Assembly: GCF_003233655.1 (NCBI RefSeq)
Contig: NZ_CP029833.1
Span: 434,001-498,000, forward strand
DNA: 64,000 nt
Reading direction: 5' to 3'
Origin: Azospirillum ramasamyi
GTDB taxonomy: Bacteria; Pseudomonadota; Alphaproteobacteria; Azospirillales; Azospirillaceae
Under the pieces are notes generated by a model that had not been told where the DNA came from, ran no database searches, and saw nothing but the letters and a program-made list of their open reading frames with translations. Shown here in pieces: positions 17,909-26,607 of the stretch (position 1 is its first letter; each line of letters begins with the position of its first letter). The translations under genes and the position numbers were made by a program.

Positions 17909-18448
17909 ATGGATATCGAGCTGCAAGCAATGGATGTCAGCCCGCCGCATTCCGCCGGCTGGCTGACCCGGATGAACGCGGTGCTGGCCAAGACCGGCAT
18001 GTATGTCGCCATCGTCGGTCTGCTGGCGATCGTCGGGGTCGTCTTTTATCAGGTGTTCGGCCGCTACGTGCTGAACAACTCGCCGACATGGGCGGAAAGC
18101 CTGGCCATCGTGCTGGTGCTGTACGTCACCCTGATCGGTGCCGCCGTCGGGGTCCGCGACGCCGGCCATATCGGGCTCGAATCCCTCTTGGTGATGCTGT
18201 CCGACACCGCGCGGCGCAAGGTCGACATCCTCATCTACGCGCTGGTCGGAACCTTCGGCGGCTGCATGGCCTACAACGGCTGGCTGCTCGGCAGTTCGGT
18301 CATGTCCTACACGATCCCGAACCTTCACATCTCGGAAGCCGTGCGCTACGTGCCGCTGGTCCTGTCGGGTGTGCTGATCGTCCTGTTCTCCATCGAGCAC
18401 ATCGTCGCCATCCTGCGCGGCGAGGAGGTCAAGCCGTCATGGAACTGA
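17909..18448 (+). CDS. dctQ: TRAP transporter small permease
   Basis: A 179-residue inner-membrane protein with four transmembrane helices (about residues 26-47, 60-80, 97-118, 140-160), typical of DctQ. The family motif FGRYVLNNSPTWAESLA is present. DctQ joins with DctM and receives solute from DctP. ATG 17909 is chosen over an upstream frame because GAGGGGGAG lies just before it. It overlaps dctM by 10 bases. Confidence 0.9.
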   Translation: MDIELQAMDVSPPHSAGWLTRMNAVLAKTGMYVAIVGLLAIVGVVFYQVFGRYVLNNSPTWAESLAIVLVLYVTLIGAAVGVRDAGHIGLESLLVMLSDTARRKVDILIYALVGTFGGCMAYNGWLLGSSVMSYTIPNLHISEAVRYVPLVLSGVLIVLFSIEHIVAILRGEEVKPSWN

Positions 18449-19722
18449 TGATCCTCAGCATCACCTTCTTCGGCTTCCTCATCCTCGGCATCCCGGTCGC
18501 CTTCGCCATCGGCCTGTCGGCGCTCTGCACCATCCTCTATGAAGGCCTGCCCGTCGCGGTGGTCTTCCAGCAGATGATGTCGGGGATGAACGTCTTCTCG
18601 TTCCTGGCCATTCCCTTCTTCGTCTTCTCGGGCGAGCTGATGCTGCACGGCGGCGTCGCCGACAAGATCGTCGGCGCGGCGAAGAGCATGGTCGGCCACA
18701 TCCGCGGCGGGCTCGGCATGTCCAACGTGGTGGCCTGCACCCTGTTCGGCGGCGTCGCCGGCTCCCCCGTCGCCGACGTGTCGGCCATGGGCGCGGTGAT
18801 GATCCCGATGATGAAGCGGGAGGGCTACCACGCCGACTACGCGGTCAACGTCACCACCCACGCCGCGCTGGTCGGCGCGCTGATGCCGACCAGCCACAAC
18901 ATGATCATCTACGCGCTGGCCGCCGGCGGAAAGGCGTCCATCGGATCGCTGATCGCCGCGGGCCTGATGCCGGCGCTGCTGCTGATGGTCTGCAACCTGG
19001 GCGCCGCCTATTACGTCGCGGTCCGCCGCGGCTACCCGAGCGGAACCTTCCCCGGCTGGGACATCCTGCTGCGCAGCTTCGCCGCCGCCCTGCCGGGCAT
19101 GCTGATCGTCGTCATCATCCTGGCCGGCATCACCAGCGGCGTGTTCACCGCGACCGAATCGGCCTCCGTGGCCGTGATCTACGCGCTGCTGCTGACCACG
19201 CTGGTCTACCGCACGCTGAGCCTGGAGAAGTTCCTGGCCGCCGCCGCCAAGACGGTGAAGACCACCGGCGTGGTGCTGCTGCTGATCGGCGTGTCGACGA
19301 TGTTCCAGTACCTCATGGGGCTGTACGAGGTGGCGGACATGACCGGCGAACTGCTGGCCGGCATCTCGACCAACCCGATCGTCATCTTCCTGCTGATCAA
19401 CATCATCCTGTTCCTGCTGGGCACCTTCATGGACATGGCCAGCACGATCCTGATCTGCACGCCGATCTTCCTGCCGATCGCCATGGCCTATGGCATGGAC
19501 CCGGTGCAGTTCGGCATCGTGATGCTGATCAACTGCGCGCTCGGCCTAAACACCCCGCCGGTCGGCACCACCCAGTTCATCGGCTGCGCCATCGGCGGCG
19601 TGTCGGTCGGCGAGGTGATGCGCTCCATCACGCCCTTCTACGGGGCGCTGTTCGTGGCGCTGCTGCTGGTCACCTATGTTCCGGGCTTCTCGCTGTGGCT
19701 GCCGCATCTGCTGATGAACTGA
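18439..19722 (+). CDS. dctM: TRAP transporter large permease
   Basis: A 427-residue permease with about 12 membrane segments, the sodium-coupled translocation subunit of the TRAP system. Family features include IPFFVFSGELM, FGGVAGSPVADVSAMG (discontinuous helix region), GTFMDMASTILICTPIFLP and LNTPPVGTTQF. The ATG lies inside the end of dctQ, so translation is coupled. A strong terminator follows. Confidence 0.93.
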   Translation: MELMILSITFFGFLILGIPVAFAIGLSALCTILYEGLPVAVVFQQMMSGMNVFSFLAIPFFVFSGELMLHGGVADKIVGAAKSMVGHIRGGLGMSNVVACTLFGGVAGSPVADVSAMGAVMIPMMKREGYHADYAVNVTTHAALVGALMPTSHNMIIYALAAGGKASIGSLIAAGLMPALLLMVCNLGAAYYVAVRRGYPSGTFPGWDILLRSFAAALPGMLIVVIILAGITSGVFTATESASVAVIYALLLTTLVYRTLSLEKFLAAAAKTVKTTGVVLLLIGVSTMFQYLMGLYEVADMTGELLAGISTNPIVIFLLINIILFLLGTFMDMASTILICTPIFLPIAMAYGMDPVQFGIVMLINCALGLNTPPVGTTQFIGCAIGGVSVGEVMRSITPFYGALFVALLLVTYVPGFSLWLPHLLMN

Positions 19723-19767
19723 ACCGGGGCGGAGTACGGCTCTCCTGAACGACTTCTCTCCTGAACT

Positions 19768-19802
19768 GGGCCATCGGCTTCCCGCCGATGGCCCGTTTTT
19801 TT
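19768..19802 (+). terminator. Rho-independent terminator of the TRAP operon
   Basis: A perfect 10-bp stem, GGGCCATCGG and CCGATGGCCC, closes a 7-base loop and is followed by G and seven T residues. It lies 46 bases after the dctM stop. Confidence 0.92.
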
Positions 19803-19827
19803 ATGAGCAGGCTTCAGGCCGCCGGTT

Positions 19828-20829
19828 TCAGGCGGACAGGTCCAGAACCACCCGGCCGCGGATCTGGCCGGCCAGGATGCGTTCGCCCAGCGTCGGCAGG
19901 TCGGCGAAGGGATGGACCTCGTACATCGCGGACAGGTGGCCGGGGTCGAGGTCGCGGGCCAGCCTTACCCAGGCGGATGCGCGGCGGTCGGCCGGGGCCA
20001 TCACCGAGTCGATGCCGATCAGCGTCACGCTGCGCAGGATGTGCGGAAGCACCGTGCCGGGCAGGTCGGACGAGCCGGCAAGCCCGCAGGCGGCGATGGC
20101 CCCGCCCCACACCGTCTGCGACAGGGCGTTTACCAGCGTCTGGCCGCCCACCGAATCGACGCCGCCGGCCCAGCGCTCCTTCTGCAGGGGCGGCCCCTTC
20201 TCAAGCAGGGTGGCGCGGTCGATGAAGCCGCCGGCGCCCAGGCCGCGCAGATAGTCGTGCGTCTCCGGCCGCCCGGTGGTGGCGGTGACGGCATAGCCGC
20301 GCTTGGCCAGCAGGGCGACCGCCACCGATCCGACGCCGCCGGCCGCGCCGGTGACCAGCACCTCGCCGCCGCCGGGCTGGATCGCGCCCCAGCGTTCCAG
20401 CGCATCGACGCAGAGCGCCGCGGTGTAGCCGGCGGTGCCGATCCCCATCGCCTGTTCCGGTGTGAAGACGTCGGGCAGGCGGATCAGCCATTCCGGCTTC
20501 ACCCGCTGATAGCGGCTGTAGCCGCCCCATTGCGTCTCCGACAGGCCCCAGCCATTGACCACCACCCGGTCGCCGGCCTTCCAGGCTGGCGAGCGCGACT
20601 CGACCACCGTGCCGGCGAGATCGATCCCCGCCACCATCGGCAGTTTGCGGGCGATCTTCGCCTTTCCGGTGACGGCAAGCCCGTCCTTGTAGTTGACCGT
20701 GGAATGGGAAACCTCGACCAGCACCTCGTGGTCCGGCAGATCGGACGGCGAAAGCGTGGTGAAGGAACCCTTGGGCTTGCCGTTGTCGTCGGCGATGACG
20801 AAGGCGGTGAAGGAACCGGGAATGGACAT
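19828..20829 (-). CDS. acuI: Acrylyl-CoA reductase / YhdH-type quinone oxidoreductase
   Basis: An NADPH-dependent medium-chain dehydrogenase without zinc, 333 residues. AcuI members reduce acryloyl-CoA to propionyl-CoA and detoxify acrylate. Visible family motifs are STVNYKDGLAVTGKAKIAR, PMVAGIDLAGTV, VVNGWGLSETQWGGY, the nucleotide-binding VLVTGAAGGVGSVAVALLAK and GIDSVMAP. GGAG lies eight bases before ATG 20829. It is convergent with the TRAP operon. AcuI and YhdH are hard to separate by eye. Confidence 0.88.
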   Translation of the reverse strand: MSIPGSFTAFVIADDNGKPKGSFTTLSPSDLPDHEVLVEVSHSTVNYKDGLAVTGKAKIARKLPMVAGIDLAGTVVESRSPAWKAGDRVVVNGWGLSETQWGGYSRYQRVKPEWLIRLPDVFTPEQAMGIGTAGYTAALCVDALERWGAIQPGGGEVLVTGAAGGVGSVAVALLAKRGYAVTATTGRPETHDYLRGLGAGGFIDRATLLEKGPPLQKERWAGGVDSVGGQTLVNALSQTVWGGAIAACGLAGSSDLPGTVLPHILRSVTLIGIDSVMAPADRRASAWVRLARDLDPGHLSAMYEVHPFADLPTLGERILAGQIRGRVVLDLSA

Positions 20830-21192
20830 CGGGCGCACTCCATTGCGCTGCAGGTCTGCCCGAGACGATGCGCCGCATTCCGATATAGGTCAAACAAATT
20901 GGCGCCGACCATTTGGCGGGCCGAACCCCTCCGAATTGGAGGTATTCAGGCCGACCTCTACCCCGGCCTGGCAAATCGGCCGCAAGACGGGGCCATGAGA
21001 TGGAGTAGTGGAAGGGCGGCGAAATCGGTTGTGCCCGTCCTCTTTCGCCGTTGCGGAGAAATCAGCTCGCCCGGCCGGACGCGGTTCTTTCCAAGGAATG
21101 ATCGGCTTATTGGGCGTTGTGGCCTGGGCAGGATCCCGTACATCACGGTATGCGCAAAACGATTTCCAACAACTCCCCAGAAAGGGGTTTTC
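20830..21192. other. Divergent intergenic region acuI / RTX gene
   Basis: No gene is supported. The region should hold both promoters. Just before the RTX start a short stem CCCC-AGAAA-GGGG (about 21175-21187) includes the AAAGGGG ribosome site, so it could hide that site in the mRNA. Confidence 0.4.
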
Positions 21193-23715
21193 ATGCACGG
21201 GATCATTCTTGCCGACGCCGGGCTGGCCGATATCGACGCGTTGATCGGCCGGCACGCGCCGGATGTGACGGTGATCCGGGTGGCCGGCGACGAGGACGCC
21301 CTCGGCCTGCTTGCCGACGCCCTGGAGGCGGGGCCGGCCGCGGTCCACCTGATCGCCCACGGCGCGCCGGGCGTGGTGAGGCTGGGGGCGATGCCGCTCG
21401 ACATCAGCGCCCTGTTGGACCGCCGCTGGCCCGATGCGAGCGGCACCGAGATCCTGATCCATGCCTGCGACGTCGGCGCCGGGGCTGACGGCCGCAGCTT
21501 CGTGGAATGCCTGGCCGCCGTCACCGGCGCGCGCGTCGCCGCCGCCAGCCATCCGGTCGGCCATGCGGACCAGGGCGGTTCCTGGGAGCTCGACGTGGTG
21601 ACCGGCCAGATTTTGACGGCGCGGCCCTTCGCGGGCGCCGACGTGTGGCCGCACCGGCTGGCCTACAGCGGCACCCCGTCGGCGGGCAACGACACGCTGG
21701 TCGGCGACAATGGCGGCAACGTCATCAATGGACTGGCCGGCAACGACAGCATTGTCGGCGGCACCGGCAACGACAGCCTGATCGGCGGGCTTGGCGACGA
21801 CACGCTGGTCGGCGGCGGCAACAGCGGCGTGGCGGCCGGCGACACCATGAACGGCGGGCTGGGCGCCGACCATTATGTCGGCGGCAGCGGCTTCAACATC
21901 GTCACCTACGAGGACGCCACCACCGGCATCACGCTGGACCTGGGCAACGGCGCCAACAACACCGGCGAGGCGGCCGGCGACACCTTCGAGAACATCCAGC
22001 GCTGGATCGGCTCCGAATATGCCGACAGCATGACGGCGGGCGACACGGCGGTGTGGTTCTGGGGCCATGGCGGCGACGACATCGAGCATGGCGGGGCCGG
22101 CAACGACACGCTGGAGGCCGGCGACGGCAACGACAGCGTCTTCGGCGGCGGCGGCAACGACCTGATCTATGGCCGCGCCGACAATGACGAACTGCATGGC
22201 CAGGACGGCAACGACACGGTGGCCGGCGGCGGCGGCGCCGACCTGATCCATGGCGATGCCGGCAACGACCTGCTGAAGGGCGACTGGGAACGCGACACCA
22301 TCCATGGCGGCGACGGCGACGACACCATCCTGGCCGGCATCGTCACCGCCGGCAGCTATGCCCAGACCCAGGCCGACACGATCTTCGGCGAGGCCGGCAA
22401 CGACCGCTACATCGTCGTCAGCCAGTATGACGCCGGCACCGTCAGCTTCGACGGCGGCACCGGCACCGACACGCTGGAGGTCCGGTCCGACAACCTGACC
22501 AGCTACAACGGCTACGACCTGGAATACTATACCGACGTCGCCTCCCCGAGGATCGACATCAGCGGGATGACGCTGACCAGCGTCGAGACGCTGGCCCTGA
22601 CCGGCAGCCAGCGCCACACCGTGACGATGACGGCGGCCCAGGCCAATGGCTTCACCAGCATAACCGGCGCGGTCACCGGCGACGCCTTCGCCATCGCCGG
22701 TGCGTCGCTGTCGGGTACCGTGGGCACCGGCAGCGGCGGCACCCTCCAGGCCGGTCAGGTCCAGGCGGAGACGGTGAACGGCGTCACCCTGGTCCATGTC
22801 GGGCTGGACGCCGCCGCCGGGGCCGACGTGACCCTGCGCATCGCCGGCAGCTTCGCCGCGTCGAGCATCGGCCTGTCCGGCAACACCATCACGCTGGGGC
22901 AGGCCGGGTCCGGCGGCAACACGGGCGGGGGCAACCCCGGCGGCTCCTCCGGCGGCCTGACGCTGACCGGCACCGATGCCCGCGACTATCTGGCCGGCGG
23001 CGCCGGCAACGACGTCATCATCGGCAACGGCGGCAACGACTACATGGTCGGCGGGGCCGGCAGCGACAGCTTCGTCTTCAAGCCCGGCGACGGCTGGGAC
23101 TATGTCGCCGACTTCCAGGCCGGCAGCGGCGGCGACGTGCTGAATGTCGCGGGTTGGACCGGGCTGACCGACTTCACCGCGGTGATGGCCGCCGCCACCC
23201 AGGAGGGCGCCAACACCATCGTCCGCTTCGACGACAACAACAGCGTCACCCTGGAAAACGTCACCCGCAGCAGCCTGACCGCCGCCAACTTCTCGTTCCT
23301 CAATGCCTCCCCCGGCGGAAGCACGGGTGGCGGCTCCACCGGCGGCGTTTCGGGCCAGATGATCACCGGCACCTCCGCCGGGGAGTATCTGGCCGGCGGC
23401 AGCGGCAACGACACCATCACCGGCAATGGCGGCAACGACTATATGATCGGCGGCGCCGGGCGGGATACCTTCGTCCAGGGTGCGGCCGATGGTTGGGACT
23501 GCATCGGCGATTTCCAGGCCGGCAGCGGCGGCGACGTGATCGACCTGCGCAGCATCGCCGGCTTCTCCAGCCTGAACGACGTGCTGACCCACTCGGTCCA
23601 GAGCGGGGCCGACCTGTCGATCGATTTCGGCAGCACCAGCACCATCAAGCTGATGGGCGTCGACCGCAGCATGCTGACGGCGGAGAACTTCCTGTTCGCC
23701 AACCCGATCGGCTGA
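21193..23715 (+). CDS. DUF4347-RTX protein, probable type I secreted
   Basis: An 840-residue acidic protein with three parts. Residues 1 to about 157 form a DUF4347 domain: LIAHGAPGVV with H56, ILIHACDVG with C92, TGARVAAASHPVG and GGSWELD. This domain is thought to have a caspase-like fold, and the His/Cys pair is retained. Calcium-binding RTX nonapeptides (GGxGxDxLx type) follow at about 160-250 and 295-400, then a repeat-poor, Thr-rich stretch. The end is two tandem modules of about 125 residues (from about 594 and 722), each with RTX repeats, a DFQAGSGGDV motif and a LTAENF-like close, joined by a Gly/Ser linker. There is no Sec signal; a C-terminal RTX module suggests ABC-type (type I) secretion. 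No exporter genes are adjacent. Confidence 0.85.
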   Translation: MHGIILADAGLADIDALIGRHAPDVTVIRVAGDEDALGLLADALEAGPAAVHLIAHGAPGVVRLGAMPLDISALLDRRWPDASGTEILIHACDVGAGADGRSFVECLAAVTGARVAAASHPVGHADQGGSWELDVVTGQILTARPFAGADVWPHRLAYSGTPSAGNDTLVGDNGGNVINGLAGNDSIVGGTGNDSLIGGLGDDTLVGGGNSGVAAGDTMNGGLGADHYVGGSGFNIVTYEDATTGITLDLGNGANNTGEAAGDTFENIQRWIGSEYADSMTAGDTAVWFWGHGGDDIEHGGAGNDTLEAGDGNDSVFGGGGNDLIYGRADNDELHGQDGNDTVAGGGGADLIHGDAGNDLLKGDWERDTIHGGDGDDTILAGIVTAGSYAQTQADTIFGEAGNDRYIVVSQYDAGTVSFDGGTGTDTLEVRSDNLTSYNGYDLEYYTDVASPRIDISGMTLTSVETLALTGSQRHTVTMTAAQANGFTSITGAVTGDAFAIAGASLSGTVGTGSGGTLQAGQVQAETVNGVTLVHVGLDAAAGADVTLRIAGSFAASSIGLSGNTITLGQAGSGGNTGGGNPGGSSGGLTLTGTDARDYLAGGAGNDVIIGNGGNDYMVGGAGSDSFVFKPGDGWDYVADFQAGSGGDVLNVAGWTGLTDFTAVMAAATQEGANTIVRFDDNNSVTLENVTRSSLTAANFSFLNASPGGSTGGGSTGGVSGQMITGTSAGEYLAGGSGNDTITGNGGNDYMIGGAGRDTFVQGAADGWDCIGDFQAGSGGDVIDLRSIAGFSSLNDVLTHSVQSGADLSIDFGSTSTIKLMGVDRSMLTAENFLFANPIG

Positions 23716-23724
23716 ACCGGCGGC

Positions 23725-23754
23725 GGGCGCCGCTCCTGCGCGGGGCCGGCGCCC
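23725..23754. terminator. Hairpin between convergent RTX and bluB genes
   Basis: Arms GGGCGCCG (23725-23732) and CGGCGCCC (23747-23754) form an 8-bp stem just after the RTX stop. No T-run follows. Confidence 0.4.
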
Positions 23755-23760
23755 GTCCCT

Positions 23761-24426
23761 TCACTCTCCCTGCTTCTCCTCCTGCCAGCGGTCGCGGAAC
23801 ACCAGATCCTCCAGCGGCAGGCGCTTGCGCCAGCCCTTGGTTTCCAGCTCCGGCGTCGCCTCGAAATGGGTGACGCGGCCGAGGCAGAGATAGGCGATCG
23901 GAACGATCCGCTCCGGGATGCCCAGCGCGTTCCGCAGCGCGTCCTCGTGCAGGATGCTGACCCAGCCGACTCCCAGCCCTTCCGCCCGCGCCGCCAGCCA
24001 CAGATTCTGCACGGCGCAGACGCAGCTGTAGAGGTCCATCGCCGGCATGTGGGTGCGGCCCAGCACCACCGGGCCGGAGCGCTCGCGGTCGCAGGTGATG
24101 CAGAGATTGACCGGCGCCTCGCGGATGCCCTCCAGCTTCAGGCGGCTGTAGAGGCCGCGGCGCTCCCCTTCGAACATCGCCGCCGCTTCCTCGTTGGCGC
24201 GGGCGAAATCGGCGTGGATGCGGGACTTCACCTCCTTGTCGGTGATGACGATGAAGTTCCAGGGCTGCATGAAGCCGACCGACGGCGCATGGTGGGCGGC
24301 CAGCAGGATGCGGTTCAGCACCTCGTCCGGCACCGGGTCGGGCCGGAACTGCCCGCGCACGTCGCGGCGGGAAAAGATCGCCTTGTAGAGCGCGTCGCGC
24401 TCCGCCGGGGTGAAGTCTTCATCCAT
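23761..24426 (-). CDS. bluB: 5,6-Dimethylbenzimidazole synthase
   Basis: Converts reduced FMN with oxygen to dimethylbenzimidazole, the lower ligand of cobalamin. The 221-residue nitroreductase-fold protein has the FMN-binding FSRRDVRGQFRPDPVPDEVL, the AAHHAPSVGFMQPWNFIV segment, the GRTHMPAMDLYSCVCAVQNL helix and GLGVGWVSI typical of BluB. Its ATG overlaps the end of cobB by eight bases, so it is the last gene of cobA-cobB-bluB. Oxygen dependence fits the rest of the pathway here. Confidence 0.94.
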   Translation of the reverse strand: MDEDFTPAERDALYKAIFSRRDVRGQFRPDPVPDEVLNRILLAAHHAPSVGFMQPWNFIVITDKEVKSRIHADFARANEEAAAMFEGERRGLYSRLKLEGIREAPVNLCITCDRERSGPVVLGRTHMPAMDLYSCVCAVQNLWLAARAEGLGVGWVSILHEDALRNALGIPERIVPIAYLCLGRVTHFEATPELETKGWRKRLPLEDLVFRDRWQEEKQGE

Positions 24427-25747
24427 GCGCCGTCGCCCCCCGCGCGATCAGGTGGACGAAGGATCCCAGCGCCAGCCCGCGCCGGCTGCCCAGCGCGCCC
24501 AGGTCGCTGCCGTCCGCCGCCGTCGCATGCAGCAGCGGCGCGTCGTCGCCGCGGGCGAGGGTCGAGGCATAGTGGAACTCGTGCCCCATCAGCGGCGATC
24601 CCGCCGGACCCAGCGGCCCGTCGGCCAGCAGCGCCGCGCGGCGATAGCCCAGATGCAGGCGCCGCTTGGCGAAGGAGGTGCGCACCCCCAGCAGCCCGGT
24701 CATCGGGTGGGTGACGCCGTCGGCATCCTCCAGCGTTTCCCCCATCACCATGTAGCCGCCGCACTCGCCATAGACCGGCACCCGCTCCACCGCCGCACGC
24801 AAGCCGTCGCGGAAGGCGTGGTTGGCGGCGAGGCGCCCGGCATGCAGCTCCGGATAGCCGCCGGGCAGATAGACGGCGTCCGCATCCGGCGGGGGCGGCT
24901 CGTCCGCCAGGGGGGAGAAGAAACGCAGCTCCGCCCCGGCGGCCTGCCAGCCGGCGGTCAAATGCGGATAGACGAAGGTGAAGGCGGCATCCCGCGCGAT
25001 GGCGATGCGCTGGCCCGGCGGCGGCAGGGCGGGGGCGTCGCTGCCCGGCCCGGCCTTCGACGGTTTCGCCAGCGCGACGACGCGGTCGAGATCGACATGC
25101 TCCGCGACGAAACGGCCGAGCGCCGCCAGCCGGTCGGCCAGCCCCTCCGTCTCGTCGGCCTGGACAAGGCCGAGATGGCGTTCGGGCAGGCTGAGATCCG
25201 GCGCGCGGGGCAGGGAACCAAGGACGGGAATCCCCAGCGCCTCGATGGCGGTGCCGGCGAGTGCGGTGTGGCGCGGGCTGCCGACATTGTTCAGCACGAC
25301 GCCGCCGATGGTCACGTCGTCGCGGTATGTGGCGAAGCCCTTCACCAGGGCCGCGGCCGATTGCGACTGTCCCTTGGCGTTGACCACCAGCAGGACCGGC
25401 CAGCCGGTGCGCGCCGCGATCTCCGCCGTCGAGCCGGTGCCGGTGGCGCCGACCCCGGCCACGCCGTCGAACAGCCCCATCAGCGCCTCGCAGACCAGCA
25501 GATCGGCGCCCTCGGCGGCGCGGGCGGCCAGCCCGTCCAGCAGGTCCGGCCCCATCGCCCAGCTGTCGAGGTTCACGCTGGGACGGCCGGTGGCGGCGCG
25601 GTGGAAGGCCGGGTCGATGTAGTCCGGCCCCGACTTCACCGCTCCCACCGCCACGCCGCGGGCGCGGAGCGCCGCCAGCAGGCCCAGCGTCAGCGTCGTC
25701 TTGCCGGTGCCCGATGCCGGAGCGGCGATGATGAGACCGCTAGCCAT
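24419..25747 (-). CDS. cobB: Hydrogenobyrinic acid a,c-diamide synthase
   Basis: Amidates carboxylates a and c of hydrogenobyrinic acid using glutamine and ATP. The 442-residue protein has an N-terminal P-loop (IIAAPASGTGKTTLTLGL), a SGPDYIDPAFH segment, and a C-terminal class I glutamine amidotransferase domain with LPGGYPELHAGRLAAN and the nucleophile cysteine in YGECGGYMVMG, plus HEFHYA. In the oxygen-dependent pathway it acts before cobalt insertion by CobN. ATG 25747 lies inside the end of cobA (8-base overlap). Confidence 0.94.
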   Translation of the reverse strand: MASGLIIAAPASGTGKTTLTLGLLAALRARGVAVGAVKSGPDYIDPAFHRAATGRPSVNLDSWAMGPDLLDGLAARAAEGADLLVCEALMGLFDGVAGVGATGTGSTAEIAARTGWPVLLVVNAKGQSQSAAALVKGFATYRDDVTIGGVVLNNVGSPRHTALAGTAIEALGIPVLGSLPRAPDLSLPERHLGLVQADETEGLADRLAALGRFVAEHVDLDRVVALAKPSKAGPGSDAPALPPPGQRIAIARDAAFTFVYPHLTAGWQAAGAELRFFSPLADEPPPPDADAVYLPGGYPELHAGRLAANHAFRDGLRAAVERVPVYGECGGYMVMGETLEDADGVTHPMTGLLGVRTSFAKRRLHLGYRRAALLADGPLGPAGSPLMGHEFHYASTLARGDDAPLLHATAADGSDLGALGSRRGLALGSFVHLIARGATAHG

Positions 25748-26555
25748 TCTTCCCTCCGGCATTCCGCAACGCCGCCTGGGCCGGCAGCCATTCCAGCGCC
25801 GGGCGCAGCCGCACCACCTCGCCGATCACGATGATGGCGGGCGGCTCCAGCCCGCTCGCCGCCAGATCGGCGACGCAGGCCCCGAGGCTGGTGACGAGGC
25901 TCTTCTGGTTGGGGGTCGTCGCCTCCGTCACCACGCCGACGGGGGTATCGGCGGACAGGCCGCCGGCCATCAGCTCCGCCGCGATGGTGGGCAGCGCCTT
26001 CCAGCCCATATAGAGGATCAGCGGCGCCCTGGTCGCGGCCAGCGCCCGCCAGTCCGGCCCGCCGCCCAGCGAATGGCCGGTCGCCAGGATCACCGCCTGG
26101 TTGGTGTCGCGGTGGGTCGCCGGGATGCCTGCATAGGCCGGGCCGGCGAGGCCCGACGTGATGCCCGGCACGATGCGGAAAGGGATGCCCTCCGCCGCCA
26201 GCGCCTGCGCCTCTTCGCCGCCGCGGCCGAAGACGAAGGGGTCGCCGCCCTTCAGGCGAAGCACGCGGTGCCCTTCCTTCGCCAGTTCGATCAGGCGGTT
26301 GGTGATGTCGTCCTGATGGGCGGAGGGGCGGCCGCCGCGCTTTCCGGCGAACTCCAGCCTTGCCGACGGGCCGGCCAGCGCCATGATCCGTTCGCCGACC
26401 AGCGCGTCATGGACGATGACGTCGGCTTGCCTTAGACCTTGCAGGGCCAGCAGGGTCAGCAGGCCGGGATCGCCGGGACCGGACCCGGCCAGCCAGACGC
26501 TGCCGGGGGCGAAGGGGACCAGGACGCTTTCGGGAATGGACCACTCAGACGACAT
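25740..26555 (-). CDS. cobA: Uroporphyrinogen-III C-methyltransferase
   Basis: Methylates uroporphyrinogen III at C2 and C7 to precorrin-2, the branch point into corrinoids. The 271-residue protein has the methyltransferase opening VWLAGSGPGDPGLLTLLAL, the GKRGGRPSAHQDDI and RLKGGDPFVFGRGGEE motifs, and VPGITSG, all diagnostic of the SUMT family. There is no siroheme-type N-terminal dehydrogenase domain. I chose ATG 26555, 52 bases from the divergent cbiD start. First gene of cobA-cobB-bluB. Confidence 0.93.
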   Translation of the reverse strand: MSSEWSIPESVLVPFAPGSVWLAGSGPGDPGLLTLLALQGLRQADVIVHDALVGERIMALAGPSARLEFAGKRGGRPSAHQDDITNRLIELAKEGHRVLRLKGGDPFVFGRGGEEAQALAAEGIPFRIVPGITSGLAGPAYAGIPATHRDTNQAVILATGHSLGGGPDWRALAATRAPLILYMGWKALPTIAAELMAGGLSADTPVGVVTEATTPNQKSLVTSLGACVADLAASGLEPPAIIVIGEVVRLRPALEWLPAQAALRNAGGKNG

Positions 26556-26607
26556 GAACGCGGACTCGGGCTCGGAGAAGATGGAAGGCGGTGCGGAGGG
26601 TTCCGGC

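Noticed and set aside
19912..21192. In-frame upstream extension of the RTX gene through the acuI region
   Set aside because: The extension is antisense to acuI, has no signal peptide or domain, and ATG 21193 has a ribosome site and begins a recognisable DUF4347 domain.
21660..22400. Short repeated GGCAACGAC-type DNA units as a non-coding repeat array
   Set aside because: They are the codons of the RTX calcium-binding nonapeptides.
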